Source of the DNA: Rhizobium chutanense
Lineage (GTDB): Bacteria; Pseudomonadota; Alphaproteobacteria; Rhizobiales; Rhizobiaceae
DNA length: 64,000 bases
Reading direction: 5' to 3'
Assembly (NCBI RefSeq): GCF_002531935.1
Contig: NZ_NWSV01000006.1
Coordinates: 124,001-188,000 of the forward strand
Made by a program: the position numbers and the translations under genes. A model generated the notes under the pieces. The model made no database searches. It was not told the DNA's origin and saw only the letters and a program-made list of their open reading frames with translations. The stretch's first letter is position 1, and every line of letters starts with the position of its first letter. Below are positions 52,525 to 60,289 of this stretch, one piece after another.

Positions 52525-55446
52525 TCACCAGCCTTCGTCGAGCACCTTTTCCAGCATGTCGGCGAAGAAATCGGCGCTTTCGATGCTGAGGCAGAGCGGC
52601 GGCTTGATCTTCAGCACATTTTGGTGATCGCCGGTCGGCTGCATGATGACGCCGAGGGCAAGCAGACGGTCGCAGATGGCAGCCGTCTCCTCCGTCGCCG
52701 GCTCCAGCGTCGTTCTGTCGCGGACGAATTCGAGGCCGAGATAAAGGCCCATGCCGTGCACGGCGCCCGCCACCGGATAGCGGTCGATCAACGCCGCAAG
52801 CCGCGCCTTCAGATGATCGCCGACCGTCCGGGCATTTTCCTGCAGCTTTTCCTCGGCGATGATGTCGAGCACCGTCATGCCGGCGACGCAGCTGACCGGG
52901 CTGCCGCCGGTGGAGGAAAAGAACGTGCCTTCCTTCTCCAGCGACTGGGCGATCTCCCGCGTGGTAATGACGGCGCCGAGCGGATGGCCGTTGCCCATGC
53001 CCTTGGCGATGGTGATGATATCGGGCACGACCCCTTGCTGTTCGAAGCCCCAGAAATAATGTCCGAGCCTGCCGTAACCGACCTGCACCTCATCGGCGAT
53101 GCAGAGGCCGCCGCGGGCGCGCACCTCGCCATAGACTTGCTGGAGATAACCGTCCGGCAGCGGAATGCCGCCGGCATTGCCATAGACCGCTTCACAGATG
53201 AAACCTGCAAGACCTCCGCCGCCGGCGTCGATCGCCTCCAGCACCGGCGTTACGGCGCTGAGATAGGCGCTTGCCGTATTGGGACCGCGGAATGCGCCGC
53301 GATAAGTATTCGGCGAGATGACGGCATGCACCCAGTCGGGCCGGGTGGTCAGTGCCTGCGGATTGTCGGCGATCGAGGTGGAGACGGCGTCGCTCGCCGC
53401 CGACCAGCCATGATAGGCTTCGAGCAGGCAGAGCATGTTGCGGGCGCCGCTATGGGCTTGCGCCAGCCGAAGCGCCAGATCGTTCGCCTCCGAGCCGCTG
53501 TTGACGAGGAAGACCGTGTCGAGCTCATCCGGGGCCAGTGCGGCGAGGCGTTCGGAAAATTCCGTGATCGCGGCATAGTGGAAGCGTGAATTGGTGTTGA
53601 GCCGCAGCCATTGGGCGCCGATCGCCGCCGCGAGCTTGGGATGGCCGTGGCCGAGAATGGAGACGTTGTTGACCATATCGAGATAGGCGCGGCCCTCGAC
53701 GTCGAACAAATGCTCCCGCCAGCCGCGCTCGATCTGCGGCGGCGCCGCGTAATAGTTCTTCTGCGCGCCGGCGAGATGCGCCCGTCGCCTGGCGAGCAGC
53801 TCGGTGCTATCGGCTCGCGGCGCATCCGCTTCCGGGCCGAGAAGCAGCGAGGGAGAAGGGCAGAGCGCCGACCAGGCCGCCGCCTCGCGCGGTGTGGCAA
53901 AGAGCGGCGGCTCGAGCCCGGCGACGCTGCAAAGCTGGACGCGCAGCCCGCCGAGCGATGAAGCCTCTCCGACAACCGTGCCGAGCGGGTCGCCGGCAGC
54001 AATCTCGGCTTGATCCTCGACCGAGAGGTCGAGCCCGTCGAGATGCAGGGTCACGCTGTCGCCGGTTAGCGTCAGATGCTGGTCCTTCCAGCCGATGCGG
54101 CCGGCAAAGGGCGCAGCGACCGCGCTGCCTGCGGCAAGGCAGGTGTCGACATGCAGGGCGCAGGTCGCCTGCTTTTTGGCGGTTCCCGCTCGGGACAGCC
54201 GATATTCGCCGTAGCGCGTCGCTGCCGTCCCGTTTTCGGTCGCAGCGCGGGCAAGCAACCGCCAGTCCATGTCGGAATTCAGCCAGTTGCCGGCAGAAAA
54301 ATGCGGGCTCTGCACCCCAAGGTCGACATAGGCGATTCCGGCGGGATCGATATCGGGCAGCAGCGGCAGCCATCCCGATGTTTCCGGGGCGGCAACATCC
54401 GCGCCGGCCGCCTTGAGGATCGCGGCTTCCATCAACTCGAAGGGCACGGACATCGCCGTATCGAAGATCGCCCACTCGCGGTCGAGATTGCCGCGGACAT
54501 AATCATTCTCCGGATCGACCGAAATCTGCTGTTCGCCGCTGGCGACGAGAATGACCGCGCGCGCGACCACCAATGGCCAGAGCGCTTTCAGTTCCTCCGC
54601 GGTCAGCGGATAGATCGCCTGATAGGCGGTGACGGCGGGCAGGATATGAAAAGGGTCGCCCTCTGCCTGATGCAGCAGCGAAGCGCAGGTAACGGCGAGG
54701 TCGCCGACCAGCCAGCCGCGGATGATGTCGCCGAAATCGATCACCCCGTCGGGGATGGTATGGCCATGGGCATTGCGGTGACCGACGACATTGTCGCCGG
54801 TGACGTCGTGATGCACCGCCTGCAGCCGAAGCGACGGCGCCAAGGGCTGAATGCGGCGAACGGCCATCACCATGGTCTTGGCGATCCGGTCGCGCGCCGC
54901 GCTGTCGGTGATGGCGGAAAGCAGCTGCACCGCGACCGGCCCGGCGCGCCTGAGATCCCATTGCAGGCTGCGGTCGAGACCCGGATGGTTGAAATCGGCC
55001 AGCGCCTGCGCCAGCCTTGCGCACAGCGCGCCGAGGGCTGCGACCGAAGCCGGCGCCACATATCTCAGTTCGGTCAGCCCCCGGCCTTCCAGATATTCCA
55101 GCAGCCGCACCTGGTAGCCCTGCCCGCGCACGGTCAGGACGACGATCTCGCGGCCGTCATTCGTGGCGATCACATTGGGAACGCGTGGCGCATCCGGCTT
55201 GCTCTTGAGGTGATGGATCGCCGCATTCTGCGCTTCGAGTTCGCGGGTCTCGTAGGCGGCGTGGCAGATCTTCAGGACATAGCGGCCGCGATCGCTATCG
55301 ACGCGATAGTTACGGTCCTGCTGGCTGCCGAGTTCGACAAGCGTGCCGGAGAGGCTGTAATGGGCAAGGAGAATCTCTTCCGCGTCCGCGACGGTGACGT
55401 CGGGACGCGGCAGCGCCATGCGATCAACAAGCCCCTCGTCGGTCAT
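52525..55446 (-). CDS. Kinase-aminotransferase fusion, hydroxylysine kinase / phospho-lyase-like
   Basis: 973 residues with three parts. Residues about 20-340: APH/hydroxylysine-kinase-like domain with HHDVTGDN (about 212-219, catalytic Asp and Asn) and DFGD (about 237-240, metal Asp). Residues about 390-530: a beta-rich segment resembling M23/barrel-sandwich folds (AAPFAGRIGW, AAGDPLGTV). Residues about 540-973: class III aminotransferase fold with DEVQVGYGR and PLP Lys815 in IAKGMGNGH, closest in style to the AGXT2L phospho-lyases. Inferred role: phosphorylate an amino alcohol or hydroxylysine, then eliminate phosphate and ammonia. AGGGG precedes the ATG. Confidence 0.85.
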   Translation of the reverse strand: MTDEGLVDRMALPRPDVTVADAEEILLAHYSLSGTLVELGSQQDRNYRVDSDRGRYVLKICHAAYETRELEAQNAAIHHLKSKPDAPRVPNVIATNDGREIVVLTVRGQGYQVRLLEYLEGRGLTELRYVAPASVAALGALCARLAQALADFNHPGLDRSLQWDLRRAGPVAVQLLSAITDSAARDRIAKTMVMAVRRIQPLAPSLRLQAVHHDVTGDNVVGHRNAHGHTIPDGVIDFGDIIRGWLVGDLAVTCASLLHQAEGDPFHILPAVTAYQAIYPLTAEELKALWPLVVARAVILVASGEQQISVDPENDYVRGNLDREWAIFDTAMSVPFELMEAAILKAAGADVAAPETSGWLPLLPDIDPAGIAYVDLGVQSPHFSAGNWLNSDMDWRLLARAATENGTAATRYGEYRLSRAGTAKKQATCALHVDTCLAAGSAVAAPFAGRIGWKDQHLTLTGDSVTLHLDGLDLSVEDQAEIAAGDPLGTVVGEASSLGGLRVQLCSVAGLEPPLFATPREAAAWSALCPSPSLLLGPEADAPRADSTELLARRRAHLAGAQKNYYAAPPQIERGWREHLFDVEGRAYLDMVNNVSILGHGHPKLAAAIGAQWLRLNTNSRFHYAAITEFSERLAALAPDELDTVFLVNSGSEANDLALRLAQAHSGARNMLCLLEAYHGWSAASDAVSTSIADNPQALTTRPDWVHAVISPNTYRGAFRGPNTASAYLSAVTPVLEAIDAGGGGLAGFICEAVYGNAGGIPLPDGYLQQVYGEVRARGGLCIADEVQVGYGRLGHYFWGFEQQGVVPDIITIAKGMGNGHPLGAVITTREIAQSLEKEGTFFSSTGGSPVSCVAGMTVLDIIAEEKLQENARTVGDHLKARLAALIDRYPVAGAVHGMGLYLGLEFVRDRTTLEPATEETAAICDRLLALGVIMQPTGDHQNVLKIKPPLCLSIESADFFADMLEKVLDEGW

Positions 55447-55501
55447 GGCACCCCTCCCGCAGCATGATTCGATTACCTCGCGCGATAATCAAATACTTGC
55501 C

Positions 55502-55535
55502 GCTGGCAGGCAACGGGAGATTGTCGCTTGCCAGC
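55502..55535 (-). other. Inverted repeat between the fusion gene and purU
   Basis: GCTGGCA (55502-55508) and TGCCAGC (55529-55535) can pair; it lies 26 bases after the purU stop on the minus strand, with only a weak T-rich tail, so it is a low-grade terminator candidate. Confidence 0.4.
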
Positions 55536-55561
55536 AAAAGAGATGCGAGATCCGCCGGCGC

Positions 55562-56446
55562 TCAACCCATGCGTTCGGAGGCGTAGCTGCCGGGGCTCGC
55601 CGGGAAGACGACGGTGCGGTTGCCGTTGATGAAGGTGCGGTGATGGATATGGGCGTGGATGGCACGCGCCAGCACCTGGCTTTCGACGTCGCGGCCGATC
55701 GAGACGTAATCGTCGGGCGACTGCGCATGGGTGATGCGCGCCGTGTCCTGCTCGATGATCGGGCCTTCGTCGAGATCGGCGGTGACGTAATGCGCCGTCG
55801 CCCCGATCAGCTTGACGCCGCGCTGGTAGGCCTGCTTGTAGGGATTGGCGCCCTTGAAGCTCGGCAGGAAGGAGTGGTGGATGTTGATGATCTTGCCCGA
55901 CATCTGCTTGCAGAGCTGGTCGGAGAGGACCTGCATGTAGCGGGCGAGCACGATCAGCTCGGTGCCGGTCTGGTTGACGAGCTCGACGAGCTGGCTTTCC
56001 GCCTGCGGCTTGTTTTCCTTGGTCACCTTGATGTGGTGGAAGGGGATGTCGTGATTGACCACGACCTTCTGGTAATCGAAATGGTTGGAGACGACGCCGA
56101 CGATGTCGATCGGCAGGGCGCCGATCTTCCAGCGGTAGAGCAGGTCGTTGAGACAATGGCCGAAGCGCGACACCATCAAGAGCACCTTCATGCGGCTCTC
56201 GCTGTCGTGAAAATCGTAGTCCATCGCGAAGGGCGCGGCGACGGCTGCAAAATCCGCGCCGATCTCGGCACCCGACAGACCTTCTTCGGAAATGAAGCTG
56301 ACGCGCATGAAGAACTTGCCGGTGTCGAGATCGTCGAACTGGCTGGAGTCGATGATGTTGCAGCCCTTGTCGGCCAGATAGCTCGAAATCGCCGCCACGA
56401 TGCCGCGCGTCGATTTGCAGGATACCGTCAATACGTAGCTTTTCAT
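55562..56446 (-). CDS. purU: Formyltetrahydrofolate deformylase
   Basis: Hydrolyses 10-formyl-tetrahydrofolate to formate and tetrahydrofolate. 294 residues: N-terminal ACT domain (about 1-80) and a C-terminal formyltransferase-like domain with LLMVSRFGHCLNDLL and the catalytic NIHHSFLPSF plus ATAHYVTADLDEGPI. Length and motifs are standard. In a setting of amino-acid catabolism it may balance one-carbon pools. Confidence 0.95.
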   Translation of the reverse strand: MKSYVLTVSCKSTRGIVAAISSYLADKGCNIIDSSQFDDLDTGKFFMRVSFISEEGLSGAEIGADFAAVAAPFAMDYDFHDSESRMKVLLMVSRFGHCLNDLLYRWKIGALPIDIVGVVSNHFDYQKVVVNHDIPFHHIKVTKENKPQAESQLVELVNQTGTELIVLARYMQVLSDQLCKQMSGKIINIHHSFLPSFKGANPYKQAYQRGVKLIGATAHYVTADLDEGPIIEQDTARITHAQSPDDYVSIGRDVESQVLARAIHAHIHHRTFINGNRTVVFPASPGSYASERMG

Positions 56447-56757
56447 GTCTTTCCCTCTTCCCTCTGCAAGGCCGCCGCCGTGCTTAGATCAAAGCCCGGG
56501 TCGCGAATAGGCCGGCGCGCTTTCATTCATGCGACAAATTGCAAGAGAAACCGTCACGTGTCTGCAAGTTCTCTCATCGCCGGTATCAGCTTAGGAGAAG
56601 TTGCGCGAAAAACTGTGCCGCCAGCGCCGCTTGGATGCGTATTCTCGCCTCAGGAGCTGAAATAAAGCATGTCGCGCAAAGTCGCTGAGCAATTTGCGAC
56701 ATCGACATGCCAAGGATGTGAAGCGCGGTCAGCGAATCCCAGGGGTCGCGACATGTT
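56447..56757. other. Gap upstream of purU, carrying a repeat
   Basis: 311 bases, no gene seen. It should hold the purU promoter (minus) and the end of the acyltransferase transcript, and it contains the palindrome at 56667-56710. Confidence 0.45.
56667..56710. repeat. Rhizobial intergenic palindrome
   Basis: GCATGTCG-CGCAAA (56667-56680) and TTTGCG-ACAT-CGACATGC (56693-56710) form imperfect inverted arms around GTCGCTGAGCAA. The form matches the mosaic repeats seen elsewhere in the window. Confidence 0.65.
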
Positions 56758-57774
56758 TTAGGCCGGCGGACGGCTGGCGGCCGCCACCTTCCGGCGCGGC
56801 GTTGTGATTTCATGGATGATGGCGCCGCCGATCGACGAGAGCACCAGCGCCAGGACGACGAAGAGCACCGGCTGCTGCAGGATGGCGAACGGCAGGCGGT
56901 CGGCGGCGACCCTCAGGAAAGCCAGCGCGAAGGCGTGGGTGATATAGATGCTGTAGGAACAGTCGCCGAGATAGTTCAGCCAGTCGATGACCGGCAGCCT
57001 GGAAAAGTCGATGGAAACAGCGCTATAGACGATGAAGATCGCCGGGATACCCCAGGCGTAGAACCGGCTTTCCGGCTGCATCAGCGCCTCGTTGATGAAG
57101 AGGAACGCAAAACCCAGGGCAAGCGCCGCCCAGGCCCAGCGGTTCGGCAAAAGCAGCTTCTGCCCATAGAGCCAGCCGAGCACGACGCCGGCGAGGAATT
57201 CCAGGATGATCGGCTCGCCGTAGAAGCGGCTGGCCGTCGTTTCCGGCGAGAGCCGGCAGGCGACCAGGACGACGGCGAAGACGGCGAACATTGCCGGGAT
57301 GCGACGGATTTCCGGGAGCGGCAGCAGCAGCGCGAACACGAAATAGAAGAACATTTCGTAATTCAGCGTCCAGCCCGGCACGACCACCGGCGTGATCGTA
57401 GCGGGATCGGCGGGATTGGCCCACGGCAGGAAGAACAGCGAGGCGACGAGATGCGGCAGGTTGAACACCGTCGATTTCAGCAGTGACGGGGCGACCAGCG
57501 CCACGGCAGCCGAAAACAGCGTTGCCAGCCAATAGAGCGGCACGATCCTTTTGATGCGCCGGCGGGCGAACTCGATCGGGCTCATCGCCCGCCCGCTCGT
57601 CGTCAGCCACATGACGAAACCGCTGAGCACGAAGAAGATGTCGACGCCGGTTTCACCGTAGACGAAGGCGGCGGCGTCGACCGCCGGATTGACCTTGCCA
57701 AGCTGCAATATCGCGTGGAAATAGACGACCATCAGCGCCGCAACGGCGCGCAGATATTGAAGCTGGACAAGCAT
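56758..57774 (-). CDS. Acyltransferase family 3 membrane protein
   Basis: 338 residues with about ten helices and the family marks LQYLRAVAALMVVYFHA near the N-terminus, GVDIFFVLSGFVM and YSIYITHAF near the C-terminus. Such proteins O-acetylate (or succinylate) exported polysaccharides. Downstream of the ligase/polymerase-like gene by 47 bases, so probably modifies the same glycan. Confidence 0.9.
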   Translation of the reverse strand: MLVQLQYLRAVAALMVVYFHAILQLGKVNPAVDAAAFVYGETGVDIFFVLSGFVMWLTTSGRAMSPIEFARRRIKRIVPLYWLATLFSAAVALVAPSLLKSTVFNLPHLVASLFFLPWANPADPATITPVVVPGWTLNYEMFFYFVFALLLPLPEIRRIPAMFAVFAVVLVACRLSPETTASRFYGEPIILEFLAGVVLGWLYGQKLLLPNRWAWAALALGFAFLFINEALMQPESRFYAWGIPAIFIVYSAVSIDFSRLPVIDWLNYLGDCSYSIYITHAFALAFLRVAADRLPFAILQQPVLFVVLALVLSSIGGAIIHEITTPRRKVAAASRPPA

Positions 57775-57821
57775 CTGGCGTCTTGCTCCCTCGGATTTCG
57801 GTCTTAACCGTGCCGCTGCGG

Positions 57822-59108
57822 TCAACTCTCTACATCTGCCGGACCACCCCGCCGGATGCGCGGGCTGTCGTGGAAGCGCATATATCCGACGACGAACCAG
57901 AGGAGGCCGGCGATCTTCATCGAGAAAACCGCGGTTCCCCCGATCATCATATTCAGAAAAATGAAAAGAGAAAGTGAATGGGCGCAGCGCCGCTGCGCCG
58001 CGGTGCGCCCGGCGGGAAAGAGGCAGACGAACAGCCAGAGGGCGATGACGCCGAAGATCGTGGCCGCATAGATCAGGTAGACATAGCCGCTGTCGGCGAA
58101 TTCCGCGACCCGGTCGACCGATAGCCCGAGGATGGCGAGAGGATCGAGCTCCATGATCTTCTTCATCGTCAGGTTGATGCGGCCGGTGAAGTTGTCGCCG
58201 GTCGCATTGGGTTTCAAGGTGTAGACGAGAAACCCGGCAGCGACGATCAGCGGCATCAGGGCCAGATTGAAATTCCTCGGGATCTTGGGAAAAACGAAAT
58301 AGCCGACGATGCAGGCAAAACAGAAGATCAGCATCGTGCGCGTGTCGTTGGTCACCAGGATCAGTACCGCCGTGCCGATCATCAGCAGCCGGTCCCAGCG
58401 GCCGAGCTTTTCCCACATCGAAATCAGATAGACCGCAATCACGCCGCAGAAATTGGCAAGCGACACCTGTTCGAGGAAGATCGACGAGGAACGGTGGTCG
58501 ATGATGCCGAAGGAGAAACGCTCGGGAAAGCCGAGCGCGTTCTGAAACAGGCCCGTTTTGTTGTAGCTCAGCGGCAGCAGCCCGCGCGTATTGGCGAAAT
58601 AATCTGACGGATGCACGATGCTGACAAAGAACGGCACGCTGATGATCTCGAAGATCAGGAAGATCAGCACCGTAAGGCTTGCCCAGCGAAAGGCGAGCTT
58701 CATCGTCTTCTCGTTGCTCCAGCCCCCGAGCCCGGTAAAGCAGAAGATGATCAGAATGTTGCGGAAATGATCGATGAACAGCATGCGGTTCAGCACGCTG
58801 ACATAGATGGTCACGATGAGTGTGAACAGCAGGAACAGAAAGGCCGGCAGGTCGGTCTCGTAGATCCCCTTGTGCAGGATGTAGATGATGGCGCTCGCCA
58901 TGATCAGGCCTTCGCTGGCGGCAACATGCGTCATCGACAGCGGCATGATGTTGTGGTTGATGAAGGCGAGAATGCCGTTATAGAGCACCGACAGCAGGCC
59001 GAGCCAGAGCACCGGGTAATCGACGCGCGACGCCGCGCCTGTGGCATCGAGCCGGTTGCCGGCGACGGCAAAGGTCGCCGCTCTGTGATCGCTGACCGCC
59101 ATTCTCAT
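57822..59108 (-). CDS. O-antigen ligase/polymerase-like membrane protein
   Basis: 428 residues with 10 or more helices and a large periplasmic loop (about 160-230), the plan of Wzy polymerases and WaaL ligases; the sequence alone does not decide between them. Distinct marks include TNDTRTMLIF and RINLTMKKIM. The ATG at 59108 overlaps the GH5 stop as ATGA, so the two are translationally coupled; ATG 59102 is an alternative. Confidence 0.82.
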   Translation of the reverse strand: MRMAVSDHRAATFAVAGNRLDATGAASRVDYPVLWLGLLSVLYNGILAFINHNIMPLSMTHVAASEGLIMASAIIYILHKGIYETDLPAFLFLLFTLIVTIYVSVLNRMLFIDHFRNILIIFCFTGLGGWSNEKTMKLAFRWASLTVLIFLIFEIISVPFFVSIVHPSDYFANTRGLLPLSYNKTGLFQNALGFPERFSFGIIDHRSSSIFLEQVSLANFCGVIAVYLISMWEKLGRWDRLLMIGTAVLILVTNDTRTMLIFCFACIVGYFVFPKIPRNFNLALMPLIVAAGFLVYTLKPNATGDNFTGRINLTMKKIMELDPLAILGLSVDRVAEFADSGYVYLIYAATIFGVIALWLFVCLFPAGRTAAQRRCAHSLSLFIFLNMMIGGTAVFSMKIAGLLWFVVGYMRFHDSPRIRRGGPADVES

Positions 59109-60154
59109 TTCCCCACCGGCTTGACGGCGGAACACGTGCCGGCATCGGCCTTTGCCGCCTCGGCCAGAAGCCGCATCTGTGGTCGCTCGGGGCCTTTGTG
59201 CGGCTGGACGTTGAACGGCTCGTCCGCCGGCCACCAGTCGCCCGCCGCCCAATAAGACCAGCCGAGCCAGGCGTCGCCATTGCCGGTCAAGGTGGCGTAG
59301 ATCTCGGTCAGCCCGCTCATGCAATCCTTGTCGGCGGCGGCGCCGAATTCGCCGAGAAAGCCGCGCTTGTGGTTCCGCTTCAGCCAGGCGGTGACGCCGG
59401 CGATCGCTTCGACCGCGCCGTCCGCACCTTCGCAGGTCGGGTGGGTTCCGGAGGAATCGACGTCGAGATACTGGTGGACCTCATAGGCGTAGAAATCGAG
59501 CGGATCGCGCACGCCGAGCATGACAGTGCCGTTGGCGCCGCCGATCACGTCCTTCTCCCAGCTGTGAGCGCCGCTCCACGCCGTACCCGGCACCAGAATG
59601 AGATTGCGGGCGCCGACGGCGCGGATGCTGCGGATCGCCGCATTGGCGGCAGTGAGCCAGTCCGTCGCCTTGATGTCGTGCGGCTCGTTCATCAACCCGA
59701 AGAGAATGCCGTCCTGATTGGCGAATTCGACCGCGAGCCTTGCCCAGAAATCGGCGAAGGCGGCATCCGTCGCCGGCGCCGTGCCGACCTGGGTCTTGTC
59801 GTAATAGCCGAAATTATGCGGGTCGAGCAGCACGGCCATGCCCTGCCTGCGGATCAGGCCGACGGTATCCTTGATCCGCTTGAGTTCGTCCTCGTCGAGC
59901 CGTCCGCCGAGCGCCGGCTGCAGCCGCTCCCAGCGGAAGGGCAGCCGGACGATCGTCAGGCCCTTTTCGGCGAAATAGCCGATCGTCTCTTCGCTGGGAT
60001 AGGTGTAGTTGGTGCCGTAGGTGCCGTCGCGTTCGCCATATTCGCCGCCGGAAAGATTGACGCCGCGGTAACAGGGCGCGTCCGCCGCAAGCGCCGGCGA
60101 GGGAATGAGCGCGGCGGCAAGCAGCAGCGCCGTCAGATGTCGTCTCGCCCTCAT
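59105..60154 (-). CDS. Secreted glycoside hydrolase family 5 (endoglucanase-like)
   Basis: 349 residues with a signal peptide (HLTALLLAAALIPSPALA). GH5 marks: RLPFRWERLQP, acid/base Glu157 in LMNEPHD, HQYLD and nucleophile Glu269 in GFLGEFGA. It would act in the periplasm or outside on beta-glucan-type chains. ATG at 60154 with GAGGGG ahead. In an operon with the polymerase-like and acyltransferase genes, it more likely trims the cell's own polysaccharide than degrades plant cellulose. Confidence 0.9.
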   Translation of the reverse strand: MRARRHLTALLLAAALIPSPALAADAPCYRGVNLSGGEYGERDGTYGTNYTYPSEETIGYFAEKGLTIVRLPFRWERLQPALGGRLDEDELKRIKDTVGLIRRQGMAVLLDPHNFGYYDKTQVGTAPATDAAFADFWARLAVEFANQDGILFGLMNEPHDIKATDWLTAANAAIRSIRAVGARNLILVPGTAWSGAHSWEKDVIGGANGTVMLGVRDPLDFYAYEVHQYLDVDSSGTHPTCEGADGAVEAIAGVTAWLKRNHKRGFLGEFGAAADKDCMSGLTEIYATLTGNGDAWLGWSYWAAGDWWPADEPFNVQPHKGPERPQMRLLAEAAKADAGTCSAVKPVGK

Positions 60155-60207
60155 CGTTACCCCTCGCAACCGCGTCAAATCGCAACATCGCGTCGCTGAA
60201 ATTATTT

Positions 60208-60220
60208 TAACGGTCCGTTA
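60208..60220. promoter_or_regulatory. Palindrome in the GH5 / Wzz divergent promoter region
   Basis: TAACGG (60208-60213) and CCGTTA (60215-60220) around one central base, in the 135-base gap between the divergent GH5 and chain-length genes. It is a candidate operator shared by both transcription units. Confidence 0.45.
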
Positions 60221-60289
60221 GCTAAGAATTTCTAAAGTCTCGGCACCTCGGCTTCAGTCTTTCACGCTGGGCGGGACACGAGTGCGCGT

